64,000 nt of DNA from assembly GCA_013791935.1 (NCBI GenBank), contig VMSV01000238.1, positions 1 to 64,000 of the forward strand, written 5' to 3'. Shown here piece after piece: positions 9,090 through 18,633 of the stretch. Under the pieces are notes generated by a model, which worked only from the letters and a program-made list of their open reading frames with translations, was not told where the DNA came from and ran no database searches. The stretch is from Desulfobacteraceae bacterium (lineage in GTDB: Bacteria; Desulfobacterota; Desulfobacteria; Desulfobacterales; UBA5616). The first letter of the stretch is position 1, and the number at the start of each line of letters is the position of its first letter. The translations under genes were made by a program, and so were the position numbers.

Positions 9090-10463
9090 ATGAGTGATTT
9101 AAAACCTTTTGAAATCGTCCGGGAATTGGATAAATACATCATCGGCCAGGAAAAGGCCAAGCGATTTGTGGCCATTGCCTTGAGAAATCGCTGGCGCAGG
9201 CGTCATGTGGAGGAATCCCTCCGGGATGAAATCGCACCCAAAAACATTATTCTCATCGGCTCCACCGGGGTGGGGAAAACGGAAATTGCAAGGCGGCTTT
9301 CAAAACTCACCGATTCCCCGTTCAACAAGGTAGAAGCCTCGAAATTCACCGAGGTGGGGTATGTGGGCCGGGATGTGGAATCCATGGTGAGGGATCTGGT
9401 GGAACTGACGGTGGCGGCGGTGAAATCCGAAGAACAGGAAGCCGTGAAGGAAAAGGCCCACGCCCTGGCCGAAGAAAAACTCCTGGATCTTTTGCTCCCC
9501 AAGCAGAACTTGCCGGCAAAGCCCATGGAAACAGAGGAGTCCGATTCGGATGTTTATTTGCTTGAGGAAGAGAAAGAACCCATCTCCTCCACCCGGGAGA
9601 AGCTAAGATTGTTGCTTCTGGACGGAAAGCTGGATCACCGCTTCGTGGAGATGGAGGTTCAGGAAAGGTCCATGCCGGTGGTGGAGATATTCTCCAATGT
9701 GGGCATGGAAGAGATGGGGGTCAATTTCAAAGACATGCTGGGCGGACTGATGCCCAAAAACACCCGGAAAAAGAAACTCACCGTGGCCGAAGCCAGAGAA
9801 ATCATCACCCAGGAAGAAGCCAGCAGTCTGGTGGATATGGACAAGGTGGTGAAAACCGCACTGGAAAAGGTGGAACAGTCCGGAATTATCTTCCTGGATG
9901 AAATCGACAAGATCGTGGGCAAGGATGGAGGCCACGGGCCGGATGTATCCAGGGAAGGGGTCCAAAGGGATCTTCTGCCCCTGGTGGAAGGATGTGTGGT
10001 GTCCACCAAATACGGATCACTGAAGACGGACCATATACTCTTTATCGCATCGGGAGCCTTTCACGCGGTGAAACCGTCGGATTTGATCCCCGAGCTTCAG
10101 GGTCGTTTCCCCATTCGGGTGGAGTTGGACTCCCTGGGGGAAAAGGAGTTTAAACGGATACTGGTGGAACCCCGAAACGCCCTGCTCCTTCAGTATCAGG
10201 CCCTTTTGAGAACCGAAGGGGTTGAGATCGTGTTCAGGGAAGATGCCATTGACGAGATTGCAAAAACCGCCCAGGAAGTGAACACGTTAACCGAAAATAT
10301 CGGTGCCAGAAGACTGCACACCCTGCTGGAATATCTTCTGGAGGATATCCTTTTCAGCGCGCCGGACGTGGAAAATAAAACCGTTGTCATTGATGGCGAA
10401 CATGTGCGGGAAAAATTCAAGGACATCAAGAGCAATGAAGACTTGAGCCGGTATATTTTGTAA
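9090..10463 (+). CDS. hslU: ATP-dependent protease ATPase subunit HslU
   Basis: HslU is the AAA+ unfoldase that feeds substrates to HslV. Seen are the N-terminal [22 protein letters not shown], Walker A GSTGVGKT, the inserted I domain (about 110-240, acidic), Walker B FLDEIDKI, and the C-terminal tail ending SRYIL that docks into HslV. At 457 residues it has normal length. It lies 31 bases after hslV in the same operon. Confidence 0.97.
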   Translation: MSDLKPFEIVRELDKYIIGQEKAKRFVAIALRNRWRRRHVEESLRDEIAPKNIILIGSTGVGKTEIARRLSKLTDSPFNKVEASKFTEVGYVGRDVESMVRDLVELTVAAVKSEEQEAVKEKAHALAEEKLLDLLLPKQNLPAKPMETEESDSDVYLLEEEKEPISSTREKLRLLLLDGKLDHRFVEMEVQERSMPVVEIFSNVGMEEMGVNFKDMLGGLMPKNTRKKKLTVAEAREIITQEEASSLVDMDKVVKTALEKVEQSGIIFLDEIDKIVGKDGGHGPDVSREGVQRDLLPLVEGCVVSTKYGSLKTDHILFIASGAFHAVKPSDLIPELQGRFPIRVELDSLGEKEFKRILVEPRNALLLQYQALLRTEGVEIVFREDAIDEIAKTAQEVNTLTENIGARRLHTLLEYLLEDILFSAPDVENKTVVIDGEHVREKFKDIKSNEDLSRYIL

Positions 10464-10475
10464 GGACGAAAAGGC

Positions 10476-10503
10476 GTGAACGGTGAACGGTGAACCGTGA
10501 ACG
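10476..10503 (+). repeat. four tandem 7-base repeats (GTGAACG)
   Basis: GTGAACG is repeated four times head to tail in the hslU-argB spacer, with one base changed in the third copy. No gene covers it. Confidence 0.9.
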
Positions 10504-10511
10504 GGGGGTAG

Positions 10512-10532
10512 GGGCGAATCTTGTATTCGCCC
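10512..10532. repeat. short palindromic element
   Basis: GGGCGAAT and ATTCGCCC pair around the loop CTTGT. It sits directly after the GTGAACG repeats and 24 bases before argB. From memory, similar GGGCGA-type palindromes are dispersed in many genomes. It could also act as a weak RNA hairpin. Confidence 0.6.
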
Positions 10533-10555
10533 GATAAACAAGACAGGATGAAATC

Positions 10556-11434
10556 ATGAACAATCCGAGTGTTGCAGACATTCTCATTGAATCTCTGCCG
10601 TATATTCGAAAATTCTACGGCATGACCATCGTGATCAAATACGGCGGACACGCCATGGTGGATGAAGATCTTAAAAGGGATTTTGCCCGGGACATCACCC
10701 TGATGAAATTCGTGGGACTCAACCCGGTGGTGGTTCACGGGGGAGGGCCCCAAATCAACGCCACCTTGGACCGCATGGGTATTCGTCCCCAGTTCGTCCG
10801 GGGCATGCGCCTCACGGACGAGGAAACCATGGATGTGGTGGAAATGGTCCTGGGGGGCAAGGTCAACAAGGACATTGTGGCGCGAATCAACCGCCAGGGG
10901 GGAAAGGCCGTGGGCCTCTCGGGAAAAGACGCCGGGCTGATTCTGGCCAAAAAAATGCAAATCGTTTACCAGGAAACCAAAAATACACCCCCGGAGATCA
11001 TTGATCCGGGCCTGGTGGGGGAAGTGGTGAGCATCAATGCAGACATCATTCATACCCTCACGGAAAAAGGGTTCATCCCGGTGATCGCCCCGGTGGGCAT
11101 GGGGGAAAACGGGGAGACCTTCAACATCAATGCGGATCTTGTGGCCGGGAAAATGGCCATCGCCCTTTCGGCCCGCCGGCTGATTTTCATGACCGACGTG
11201 GACGGGGTGCTGGATGATCAAAAGAATCTGGTGAGTTCCATTCAAACGGATCATATTCAGCAGATGATTGAAGACAAGGTGATCACCGGCGGCATGATCC
11301 CGAAAATCGAATATGCCCTGGATGCCTTGAACCACCGGGTGGAAAAAGTCCAGTTGATCAACGGCACCAAACGACATGCTCTGCTGTTGGAGCTTTTCAC
11401 CGACAGCGGAATCGGAACGGAAGTGACAAAATGA
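10556..11434 (+). CDS. argB: acetylglutamate kinase
   Basis: Phosphorylates N-acetylglutamate, the second step of arginine synthesis. The 292-residue protein has the amino-acid-kinase motifs [23 protein letters not shown], the Arg-rich [10 protein letters not shown] and the C-terminal GGMIPK. It heads the argBDFGH cluster and overlaps argD by ATGA. Transcription may start in the repeat-bearing spacer; I see no clear promoter there. Confidence 0.97.
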   Translation: MNNPSVADILIESLPYIRKFYGMTIVIKYGGHAMVDEDLKRDFARDITLMKFVGLNPVVVHGGGPQINATLDRMGIRPQFVRGMRLTDEETMDVVEMVLGGKVNKDIVARINRQGGKAVGLSGKDAGLILAKKMQIVYQETKNTPPEIIDPGLVGEVVSINADIIHTLTEKGFIPVIAPVGMGENGETFNINADLVAGKMAIALSARRLIFMTDVDGVLDDQKNLVSSIQTDHIQQMIEDKVITGGMIPKIEYALDALNHRVEKVQLINGTKRHALLLELFTDSGIGTEVTK

Positions 11435-12618
11435 AAACATCCATCATTGAAAAAGCCGACCGGGTGATTGCGAAAACCTACAGCCGGTTTCCCGTGGTCA
11501 TGGAAAAAGGCCTGGGGTGCAAACTTTGGGACATTAACGGAAAAGAATACACGGATTTCGTGGCAGGCATCGCCGTCTGCAATCTCGGGCATTGCCATCC
11601 CGCAGTGACCGAGGCCATTTGCGACCAGGCGGCCAGGCTTCTCCATGTGTCCAACCTGTACTACACCCTTCCCCAGGTGGAGCTGGCGGAACTGCTGGTG
11701 GAGAACAGTTTTGCCGACCGGGTGTTCTTTGGAAACAGCGGCGCGGAAGCCAATGAAGCCGCTATTAAACTGGCCAGGAAGGTTTTCCAGGACAAGGGAG
11801 AAAGCCGCCGCTATCGCATCATCTCCATGGAGAAGTCCTTCCATGGGAGGACCATGGCCACGCTTTCCGCCACCGGCCAGGAGAAAATCCGGAAAGGATT
11901 CGACCCGGTGCTTCAGGGGTTTGATTTTGTGCCCTTCAACGATATTCAGGCTTTGGAAAATGCCCTCAATGACAGCATCTGCGCGGTGATGATGGAACCC
12001 ATTCAGGGGGAGGGGGGCATTCGGTGCCCTGATCCGGAGTACCTGGCCGCAGTGAGAAAACTCTGCGATGACAAGGGGATTCTTCTCATTTTTGACGAGA
12101 TCCAGACGGGCATGGGAAGAACCGGCAAACTCTTCGCCTATGAGCATTATAACATGACCCCGGATATCATGACCCTGGCCAAGGCCCTGGCCAATGGACT
12201 ACCCATGGGTGCCATGCTGGCCAAAGAATCCGTGGCAGAGGCCTTCGGACCCGGAGCCCATGCCTCCACCTTCGGCGGAACCCCCATTGTGGCCTCGGCG
12301 GCCGTGGCCGTGATGAAAGCCATACAATCGGATAAGATTCTGGAAAATTGCCGGGCCATGAGCGCTTACTTGACGGAAAAACTTCTGGCCCTGAAAGAAA
12401 AGCACCCGGTGGTGGTGGATGTTCGGGGAAAGGGTTTACTCCTGGGCATGAAACTCAACCGGGAAGGCGGAGACATGGTCAAGGCCTGCATGGAGAGAGG
12501 ATTTCTGATCAACTGTGTGCAGGGGGACATCCTTCGGTTCATTCCGCCCCTCACTGTGACGGAAAAGGACATTGACGGTCTTGTGGCCTGCCTGGACCAG
12601 GTGCTGGCCTTGGGATGA
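11431..12618 (+). CDS. argD: acetylornithine aminotransferase
   Basis: A class III PLP-dependent transaminase making N-acetylornithine from N-acetylglutamate semialdehyde and glutamate. Seen are [42 protein letters not shown] and the PLP Lys in [15 protein letters not shown]. At 395 residues it is of normal length. It overlaps argB by four bases, so translation is probably coupled. Confidence 0.96.
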   Translation: MKTSIIEKADRVIAKTYSRFPVVMEKGLGCKLWDINGKEYTDFVAGIAVCNLGHCHPAVTEAICDQAARLLHVSNLYYTLPQVELAELLVENSFADRVFFGNSGAEANEAAIKLARKVFQDKGESRRYRIISMEKSFHGRTMATLSATGQEKIRKGFDPVLQGFDFVPFNDIQALENALNDSICAVMMEPIQGEGGIRCPDPEYLAAVRKLCDDKGILLIFDEIQTGMGRTGKLFAYEHYNMTPDIMTLAKALANGLPMGAMLAKESVAEAFGPGAHASTFGGTPIVASAAVAVMKAIQSDKILENCRAMSAYLTEKLLALKEKHPVVVDVRGKGLLLGMKLNREGGDMVKACMERGFLINCVQGDILRFIPPLTVTEKDIDGLVACLDQVLALG

Positions 12619-12661
12619 ACGGGAAAAGGGGAGTTCTTGCCCCTTGAAAAGGTGAAACAAC

Positions 12662-13579
12662 GTGAAAAAAGACCTATTGACCCTGCTGGATCTATCCAAG
12701 CAGGATTTTGATTTGATATTACACCGGGCCCTGGACCTGAAAAAAGCCCTGAAGACCAACGGGGAAAGCGCGCCGTCGTTAAAAGGCAAGATTCTCGGCC
12801 TTATTTTTGACAAGCCCTCCACGAGAACCCGCGTGTCCTTTGAAGCTGCCATGATTCAACTGGGTGGAACTTCGGTTTTCATCAGCGCAAAAGACACCCA
12901 GATTGCAAGGGATGAACCGGTCCGGGATACGGCAAGGGTTCTCACCCGGTATCTGGACGGTTTGGTGATTCGAACCTTCTCCCAGGAGTTTCTCAACGAA
13001 TTCGCAAGGTATGCGGATATCCCCATTATCAATGCCTTAACGGATCTCTATCACCCCACCCAGGTTCTCTGCGATATCATGACGGTCATGGAGTATAAGG
13101 GTAGATATGATAAGCTGAAAATCGCCTGGGTGGGAGACGGTAACAATGTGGCCAATTCCTGGATCAATGCCTCGGCGGTTTTGGGGTTGAACCTTTCTTT
13201 TGCTTGTCCCGACGGCTATGAGCCGGACCCGGAAATCATCAAAAACGCCAAGAAGAACAAGAAGAGCCGCATCATGGTCACAAACAATCCTTTGGAGGCT
13301 GTTGTGGATGTCGATGTCATCTATACCGATGTTTGGGCCAGCATGGGGCGAGAGGACGAGCATGCCCATCGCAAGCTGATTTTCAAGGCCTTTCAAGTGA
13401 ATCAGGACCTGGTGAAAAAAGCGGCGCCCGATGCCATCGTGATGCACTGCCTGCCGGCCCATCGAGGGGAAGAGATTTCCGAAGAGGTACTGGAAGGCCC
13501 CCAATCGGTGGTATGGGATCAATCCGAGAATAAGCTGCATATGAACCGGGCGATTCTGGATGTCCTCATGGCTTCCTGA
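12662..13579 (+). CDS. argF: ornithine carbamoyltransferase
   Basis: Joins carbamoyl phosphate to ornithine to give citrulline. The carbamoyl-phosphate loop is STRTRVSFE (about residue 50), followed by DGLVIRTF, LTDLYHPTQ and HCLPAHRGEEI for ornithine binding. The start is a GTG with AAAGGTG upstream. It has 305 residues, as expected for anabolic OTC. Confidence 0.96.
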   Translation: MKKDLLTLLDLSKQDFDLILHRALDLKKALKTNGESAPSLKGKILGLIFDKPSTRTRVSFEAAMIQLGGTSVFISAKDTQIARDEPVRDTARVLTRYLDGLVIRTFSQEFLNEFARYADIPIINALTDLYHPTQVLCDIMTVMEYKGRYDKLKIAWVGDGNNVANSWINASAVLGLNLSFACPDGYEPDPEIIKNAKKNKKSRIMVTNNPLEAVVDVDVIYTDVWASMGREDEHAHRKLIFKAFQVNQDLVKKAAPDAIVMHCLPAHRGEEISEEVLEGPQSVVWDQSENKLHMNRAILDVLMAS

Positions 13580-13591
13580 CCGGGGGGAGTA

Positions 13592-13619
13592 AAATTTGAA
13601 ATTTGAAATTTGAGAATTG
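13592..13619 (+). repeat. tandem 7-base repeats (AAATTTG)
   Basis: Three exact head-to-tail copies of AAATTTG and a degenerate fourth (AGAATTG) lie in the argF-argG spacer. The layout of four heptamers is the same as in the hslU-argB spacer, though the sequence differs. Confidence 0.85.
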
Positions 13620-13672
13620 AAATAAAAAAGAAAGATTCAAACCCAAAGACTGCACAATATAGGTGAATCAAG

Positions 13673-14875
13673 ATGAAAAAAAATATTAAAAAAGTGGTTC
13701 TGGCCTATTCCGGCGGACTGGATACTTCCGTGATTCTGAAATGGCTGATTGAAACCTACGGGTGTGAAGTCATCACCTTTTCAGCGGACCTCGGCCAGGA
13801 GGAAGAACTGGACCATCTGGATGAAAAAGCCAAAAAGACCGGGGCGTCCAAGGTCTATATCGATGACCTGAGGGAAGAATTCGTCAGAGACTTTGTATTT
13901 CCAGCATTCCGGGCCAATGCCATTTATGAGGGCAAATACCTGCTGGGAACCTCTTTGGCCCGGCCCTTGATTGCCAAGCGGCAGATGGAAATCGCAAAGA
14001 TGGAAGGGGCCGATTCGGTAAGCCACGGGGCCACGGGAAAAGGCAATGATCAGGTGCGGTTTGAACTCACCTACCTGTCCATCGACCCCCATATCAAAAT
14101 CGTTGCGCCCTGGCGGGAATGGGATTTGACTTCCCGGACGGCCTTGATGGCTTTTGCTGAAAAGCACGGGATTCCGGTCCCCACCACCCAGGCAAAGCCA
14201 TACAGCACGGATAGAAATATATTGCATATCAGCTATGAAGGCGGGGTTTTGGAAGATCCCTGGGCCAGCCCCACGGAAGACATGTTCACCCTGTCCGTCT
14301 CCCCACAAAAAGCGCCGGACCAGGCAGAAGACATGGAAATCGTTTTTGAACAAGGGAATCCGGTCGCGGTGAACGGGGAAAAATTATCCCCTGCGGCTCT
14401 GCTCAAACGGCTCAATGTGATAGGCGGAAAACACGGCATCGGCAGAGTGGACATTGTGGAAAACCGGTTTGTGGGCATGAAATCCAGGGGCGTTTATGAG
14501 ACCCCCGGAGGGACCATCCTGCGGACGGCGCACATGGCCATGGAGTCCATCACCATGGACCGGGAAGTCATGCATTTAAGGGATTCCCTGATTCCCCAGT
14601 ACGCCAGGATCATTTATAACGGGTTCTGGTTTTCGCCGGAAATGCGGTTGCTTCAGAACATGGTGGACGAGTCCCAGAAAACCGTTTCCGGGGTTGTGCG
14701 TCTTCAACTTTACAAAGGAAACTGCCAGGTCATGGGCAGAAAATCAGACCACTCCATTTACAGTGCCGATTTTGCAACCTTTGAAGATGAAAGTGTCTAC
14801 CATCAGGCCGATGCCGAAGGGTTTATCCGGTTGAATGCCCTTCGATTACGGATATTGAAACTGCTTTCGAAGTAA
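13673..14875 (+). CDS. argG: argininosuccinate synthase
   Basis: Condenses citrulline and aspartate using ATP. The PP-loop [10 protein letters not shown] is at residues 10-19; other family motifs are [15 protein letters not shown] and [15 protein letters not shown]. The length of 400 residues is normal. It lies seven bases before the first possible argH start. Confidence 0.97.
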   Translation: MKKNIKKVVLAYSGGLDTSVILKWLIETYGCEVITFSADLGQEEELDHLDEKAKKTGASKVYIDDLREEFVRDFVFPAFRANAIYEGKYLLGTSLARPLIAKRQMEIAKMEGADSVSHGATGKGNDQVRFELTYLSIDPHIKIVAPWREWDLTSRTALMAFAEKHGIPVPTTQAKPYSTDRNILHISYEGGVLEDPWASPTEDMFTLSVSPQKAPDQAEDMEIVFEQGNPVAVNGEKLSPAALLKRLNVIGGKHGIGRVDIVENRFVGMKSRGVYETPGGTILRTAHMAMESITMDREVMHLRDSLIPQYARIIYNGFWFSPEMRLLQNMVDESQKTVSGVVRLQLYKGNCQVMGRKSDHSIYSADFATFEDESVYHQADAEGFIRLNALRLRILKLLSK

Positions 14876-14902
14876 GCTGGTATGGCTGAAAGGAAAAACA
14901 CC

Positions 14903-16300
14903 ATGTCCGAAAAAGCCTGGGGCGGAAGATTTGTTGAAGCCACAGCCCGGAGTGTTGAAACATTTACCGCTTCCATTGATTTTGACCGGCGGCTCTATGC
15001 CCAGGACATTGCCGGCAGTATTGCCCATGCCCGGATGCTTGCAAAAATCGGAGTGATTGGCCCGGAGGAAGCAAAAACCCTTGAAGCCGGGCTTTTAAAG
15101 GTCAAGGCGGATATCCAGCAGGGAAAAATGAAATTCTCCCATGCCGCGGAAGACATCCACATGCATGTGGAAGCGGCCCTGGAAAAAAAGGTGGGAAAGG
15201 TTGCCCTGAAACTGCACACGGCCCGAAGCCGGAACGACCAGATCGCACTGGATGTGCGCCTCTATCTCAAGGAAGAGACCGTCACCATCATTTCCATGCT
15301 GCGGCATTTCAGAAAGGTTCTGGTGGATTTTGCCAAGGCCAACATGGATGTCATTCTGCCGGGGTATACCCATTTGCAGCGGGCCCAGCCGATTTTGCTG
15401 GCCCATCACATTCTGGCCTATTATGAGATGTTTACCCGGGACTCCGAGCGGCTTTCCGAAGCCCTGAACCGCATGGATGTCATGCCTCTGGGTGCCGCTG
15501 CTCTTGCAGGAACCACCTATCCCATTGACCGGGAGTTTGTGGCCAAGGAGCTGGGATTTAAAAAAGTTTCAGCCAACAGCATGGACTCGGTTTCCGATCG
15601 GGATTTTATCATTGAATTTTTATCTGCCGCCACCCTTTGCATGCTGCATTTTACAAGGATCTCCGAGGAGCTGGTTCTCTGGTCGTCCTCGGAATTTGGG
15701 TTTATTCACATGCCCGATGCCTTTTCCACGGGCAGCAGTATTATGCCCCAGAAGAAAAACCCGGATGTTCCGGAGCTGGTGCGAGGAAAATTCGGAAGGG
15801 TTTTCGGCAATCTGGTGGCCCTGGTGAGCCTGATGAAATCCCTGCCCCTGGCCTATAACAAGGACACCCAGGAGGACAAGGAACCCATGTTTGACACGGT
15901 GGACACCTTAAAAGCCTGCATTGATATCTATTGCCAGATGATGCCGGAAATCAAACCCAACCGGAAGGTGATGTTTGCTGCGGCCACTACCGGGTATTTG
16001 AATGCCACGGATCTGGCCGATTATCTGGCCACCAAGGGCATGCCCTTTAGGGAAGCCCACCACTGTGCGGGAAAAGCCGTGGCCTATGCCATCGACCGGG
16101 AAAAAGAGCTTGAGGCATTGGGTCTTGATGAACTCAAGCAATTTTCCAATCTGATTGAAGAAGATATTTATCAGGCATTGGAACCCTTGGCCGGGGTTAA
16201 TCGAAGAATTTCCCCAGGGGGAACGGCCACGAAAAATGTTCTCAAGGCTGTAAAAACAGCGGAAAAAAGACTTGAAAAAGAGGACAGGACCAGGGGATGA
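14903..16300 (+). CDS. argH: argininosuccinate lyase
   Basis: Splits argininosuccinate to arginine and fumarate, the last step of the pathway. Signature GSSIMPQKKNPD holds the flexible loop, and TARSRNDQIALDVRLYL is also present. I choose the ATG at 14903 (MSEKAWGGRF), which has AAAGGA at good spacing; the track's ATG at 14882 adds seven residues and lacks a clear site. Product of 465 residues. Its stop overlaps the small lipoprotein gene by ATGA. Confidence 0.95.
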   Translation: MSEKAWGGRFVEATARSVETFTASIDFDRRLYAQDIAGSIAHARMLAKIGVIGPEEAKTLEAGLLKVKADIQQGKMKFSHAAEDIHMHVEAALEKKVGKVALKLHTARSRNDQIALDVRLYLKEETVTIISMLRHFRKVLVDFAKANMDVILPGYTHLQRAQPILLAHHILAYYEMFTRDSERLSEALNRMDVMPLGAAALAGTTYPIDREFVAKELGFKKVSANSMDSVSDRDFIIEFLSAATLCMLHFTRISEELVLWSSSEFGFIHMPDAFSTGSSIMPQKKNPDVPELVRGKFGRVFGNLVALVSLMKSLPLAYNKDTQEDKEPMFDTVDTLKACIDIYCQMMPEIKPNRKVMFAAATTGYLNATDLADYLATKGMPFREAHHCAGKAVAYAIDREKELEALGLDELKQFSNLIEEDIYQALEPLAGVNRRISPGGTATKNVLKAVKTAEKRLEKEDRTRG

Positions 16301-16446
16301 AAATGTTTTCCGGTGAATATTTTAAAATTCTGGCGGTTCTGATTCTTGGGACTTTATTGGCTCTGGGCTCCGGGGGGTGCGGGAAAAAGGGACCCCCTGC
16401 TCCTAAATATCCTTTCGGGAATTATGGCACAGCGGATACAAGATGA
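16297..16446 (+). CDS. small LptM-like lipoprotein
   Basis: A 49-residue ORF too short for the ORF track. It starts with ATGA overlapping the argH stop and ends overlapping folK in the same way. The protein has a hydrophobic signal (ILAVLILGTLLALGSGG), a Cys at residue 28 and then GKKGPPAPKYP. This CGKKGPxxxP pattern after the Cys is that of LptM (YifL), an outer-membrane lipoprotein that helps LptD oxidation. The lipobox SGGC is acceptable but not ideal. Confidence 0.75.
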   Translation: MKMFSGEYFKILAVLILGTLLALGSGGCGKKGPPAPKYPFGNYGTADTR

Positions 16447-16940
16447 AACAGCACACCGTCTATCTTTCCGTGGGGTCCAATCTGGGGGACAAAACCGCCA
16501 ACTGCCAAAACGGCATTGAGGCGGTGGCCGATGAAGAAAACACTCTGCTGGTGGACCAATCCCCTTATTACAAAACCGAACCGGTGGGTTTTGAAGACCA
16601 GGACTGGTTTATCAACGGCGTGTTCTGCATTCAAACCCTTCTGGCGCCTGAGGATCTACTGGCAAGGCTTAAATCCATTCAGGAAAAAGCCGGGCGAAAA
16701 AAGAGCGTGATCCGCAACGGCCCCAGAATCCTGGACTTGGATATCCTGCTTTTTGATGACCTTGTGGTGGATACAGGGGATCTTGTGATTCCCCATCCGA
16801 GAATGCATGAAAGAAGATTTGTATTGCAGCCCTTTTGTGATATAAGCCCGGACAGGGTCCACCCGGTGCTGAAAAAAGACATGCAAACCCTGTTGGCAGA
16901 GCTTTCGGGTCACGGCCAGGAGGTGGAGAAAGTGGTATGA
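16443..16940 (+). CDS. folK: 2-amino-4-hydroxy-6-hydroxymethyldihydropteridine pyrophosphokinase
   Basis: HPPK transfers pyrophosphate from ATP to the pterin in folate synthesis. Motifs seen are YLSVGSNLGDK, YKTEPVGFEDQDWFINGV and GPRILDLDILLFDD, whose Asp pair binds magnesium. At 165 residues it is a stand-alone HPPK. It is joined by overlaps to the lipoprotein before it and the YHS-like gene after it. Confidence 0.95.
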   Translation: MKQHTVYLSVGSNLGDKTANCQNGIEAVADEENTLLVDQSPYYKTEPVGFEDQDWFINGVFCIQTLLAPEDLLARLKSIQEKAGRKKSVIRNGPRILDLDILLFDDLVVDTGDLVIPHPRMHERRFVLQPFCDISPDRVHPVLKKDMQTLLAELSGHGQEVEKVV

Positions 16941-17200
16941 TTTTAAGGATATTGGTCTATTCCTTTATTTTTTACATGGTCTATCGTATCCTCAAGTCCC
17001 TGGTGGGTAAAAATTCTCAAAAAGGGAACGCTGGTTATGATTATGGGCGGCCTGAACCTGAAAACGTTCTGATCAAGGACCCGGTTTGCGGGGTTTACTT
17101 TCCCAAAAAGGATGGAATTTCCCTGAGGGAAAAGGGCAAAGAGATCTATTTCTGTTCCCAGGAATGCAAAGATAAACATGTGGGGCAACGCAAAGATTAA
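16937..17200 (+). CDS. small membrane-anchored protein with Cys metal-binding motif
   Basis: An 87-residue protein with an N-terminal membrane helix (about 1-20), a polar linker, and [14 protein letters not shown]...[11 protein letters not shown]. The spacing of Cys residues and aromatic positions matches YHS/TRASH-like metal-binding domains, and this layout resembles the PP0621-type family. A metal-sensing or binding role in the envelope is inference. It overlaps folK by four bases. Confidence 0.75.
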   Translation: MILRILVYSFIFYMVYRILKSLVGKNSQKGNAGYDYGRPEPENVLIKDPVCGVYFPKKDGISLREKGKEIYFCSQECKDKHVGQRKD

Positions 17201-17238
17201 TATTTAAAACGAAAAAATATCGAAAGGGAAGGATCGAA

Positions 17239-17883
17239 ATGAAATTTTTTATTGATACGGCGAATATCGCAGAAATTAAAGAAGCCAACGACATGGGCAT
17301 GGTGGATGGCGTGACCACCAACCCCTCCTTGATTGCCAAGGAAGGTCGTGATTTGGAGACGGTTTTAAAAGAAATCTGTGAAATCGTGGACGGGCCGGTG
17401 AGTGGCGAAGTCATCGCCCTGGATACCGAGGGCATGGTCAAGGAGGGCCGTCAGTTGGCAAGCATCCACAAAAACATGGTGATTAAGATCCCCATGACCG
17501 TGGACGGTTTAAAGGCCGTTCGAATCCTTTCAAGGGAAGGGATTCGAACCAATGTTACCCTGATCTTCTCCCCGTTGCAAGCGCTCATGGCGGCCAAGGC
17601 GGGCGCATCCTATGTGAGCCCCTTTGTGGGCAGGCTCGATGATATTTCCCAGGATGGCATGGTTTTGGTGGAGCAGATCATCGAGATGTATGACAATTAC
17701 GGGTATGAAACGGAAATCATCGTGGCCAGTATTCGAAACCCGCTGCATGTGTTGGATTCCGCCCTTATGGGTGCGGACATTGCCACCATTCCGTTCAACG
17801 TGCTTTCAAAACTGGCGGCCCATCCTTTAACAGACAAGGGGATCAAGGCCTTTTTGGATGACTGGAACAAAATGAAAAAATGA
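17239..17883 (+). CDS. transaldolase / fructose-6-phosphate aldolase family protein
   Basis: A short (214-residue) TalC/FSA-type enzyme. It has [30 protein letters not shown], the Schiff-base Lys83 in VIKIPMT, and [11 protein letters not shown]. Members act as transaldolase in the non-oxidative pentose phosphate path or as fructose-6-phosphate aldolase; the sequence alone does not settle which. A good ribosome-binding site (AAGGGAAGG) precedes the ATG. It overlaps pgsA by ATGA. Confidence 0.92.
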   Translation: MKFFIDTANIAEIKEANDMGMVDGVTTNPSLIAKEGRDLETVLKEICEIVDGPVSGEVIALDTEGMVKEGRQLASIHKNMVIKIPMTVDGLKAVRILSREGIRTNVTLIFSPLQALMAAKAGASYVSPFVGRLDDISQDGMVLVEQIIEMYDNYGYETEIIVASIRNPLHVLDSALMGADIATIPFNVLSKLAAHPLTDKGIKAFLDDWNKMKK

Positions 17884-18428
17884 AAAAGATGGCCATCTCT
17901 CCCAATCATTTGACTTTATTGAGGATCGCCTCAACCCCGGCCATTGTGCTGCTGTTGCTGATTCCCAACCGGCTCACGGCGTTTCTGGCGGCCATGATTT
18001 TCAGCGCAGCCGCCATTACGGACTATCTGGACGGCTATTACGCAAGGCAGATGAACATGGTGTCCAGTTTGGGAAAGATTATGGACCCCCTGGCGGACAA
18101 GCTTCTGGTTTCCTCCTCTTTCATCATGTTGACGTCCCTGGGATGGATTCCGGCCTGGATCGTCTGCATTATCATCGGCAGGGAGCTTGCCATCACAGGG
18201 TTCAGGAATATTCTCGCGGAAAAAGGCAAGGATGTTTCGGCCTCCGAGCTGGGAAAATACAAGACAGGGTTTCAGATCGCCGCCATCATTCCCCTGATGA
18301 TCCACTATTCCTATTTAACCATTGATTTCCATGCCATCGGGTTTTTCTTCCTGTGGGGCGCTCTGGTGTTGACCGTATGGTCTGCCGTGGATTACTTTGT
18401 GAGGTTCAGGAGCCTGATCGATTTCTAA
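17880..18428 (+). CDS. pgsA: CDP-diacylglycerol--glycerol-3-phosphate 3-phosphatidyltransferase
   Basis: Makes phosphatidylglycerol phosphate at the inner membrane. The CDP-alcohol phosphotransferase signature is complete: [19 protein letters not shown] followed by MDPLADK. Several membrane helices fit the fold. At 182 residues the length is normal. It is the last host protein gene before the tRNA and prophage. Confidence 0.95.
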   Translation: MKKMAISPNHLTLLRIASTPAIVLLLLIPNRLTAFLAAMIFSAAAITDYLDGYYARQMNMVSSLGKIMDPLADKLLVSSSFIMLTSLGWIPAWIVCIIIGRELAITGFRNILAEKGKDVSASELGKYKTGFQIAAIIPLMIHYSYLTIDFHAIGFFFLWGALVLTVWSAVDYFVRFRSLIDF

Positions 18429-18436
18429 ATTTTTTG

Positions 18437-18465
18437 TTGACAAAAAGATCATAAAAAATTAGATA
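18437..18465 (+). promoter_or_regulatory. strong promoter of tRNA-Gly
   Basis: Perfect TTGACA (18437-18442), 17-base spacer, then TAGATA (18460-18465). The tRNA begins 45 bases after the -10 box. It starts within nine bases of the pgsA stop. Confidence 0.8.
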
Positions 18466-18509
18466 AACGTCTCCCGTGCGGGAAAAGCGAGCCCACGGGA
18501 ACCCATAGA

Positions 18510-18584
18510 GCGGGAATAACTCAGTGGTAGAGTGCGACCTTGCCAAGGTCGAAGTCGCGGGTTCAAATCCCGTTTCCCGCTCCA
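18510..18584 (+). tRNA. tRNA-Gly (GCC)
   Basis: Folds as a full cloverleaf: acceptor GCGGGAA/TTCCCGC, D stem ACTC/GAGT, anticodon stem CGACC/GGTCG with loop TTGCCAA (anticodon GCC at 18542-18544), T arm with GTTCAAATC. The discriminator T and CCA are encoded. The prophage integrase lies just downstream, so this is the integration target, and its 3' part has been kept or restored. Confidence 0.97.
18540..18584. other. probable left attachment site (attL core) in the tRNA-Gly 3' half
   Basis: The tyrosine integrase gene is the first gene after the tRNA, and phages of this type usually use the anticodon-to-CCA part as the crossover core. The matching attR copy would be at the far end of the prophage, outside the window, so the exact core length cannot be read here. 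Confidence 0.6.
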
Positions 18585-18598
18585 ACTTATCAATATAA

Positions 18599-18633
18599 AA
18601 TCGGGGATTTACGTTCATCCCCGATTCGTTTTT
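18599..18633. terminator. intrinsic terminator after tRNA-Gly and integrase
   Basis: AATCGGGGAT pairs with ATCCCCGATT around an 8-base loop, followed by CGTTTTT. On the - strand the stem is followed by TTTTAT. It can stop the tRNA transcript and the integrase transcript coming the other way; the integrase stop codon lies inside it. Confidence 0.85.

Noticed and set aside
10476-10532. Short tandem and palindromic repeats as a CRISPR array
   Set aside because: Units are 7 bases without spacers, and no cas genes are present. No CRISPR array seen in the window.
10196-11440. 414-residue ORF on the - strand
   Set aside because: Antisense to hslU and argB; His/Phe-rich composition typical of the complement of GC-rich codons. 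No family match.
11257-12147. 296-residue ORF on the - strand
   Set aside because: Antisense shadow of argB/argD with no start signal.
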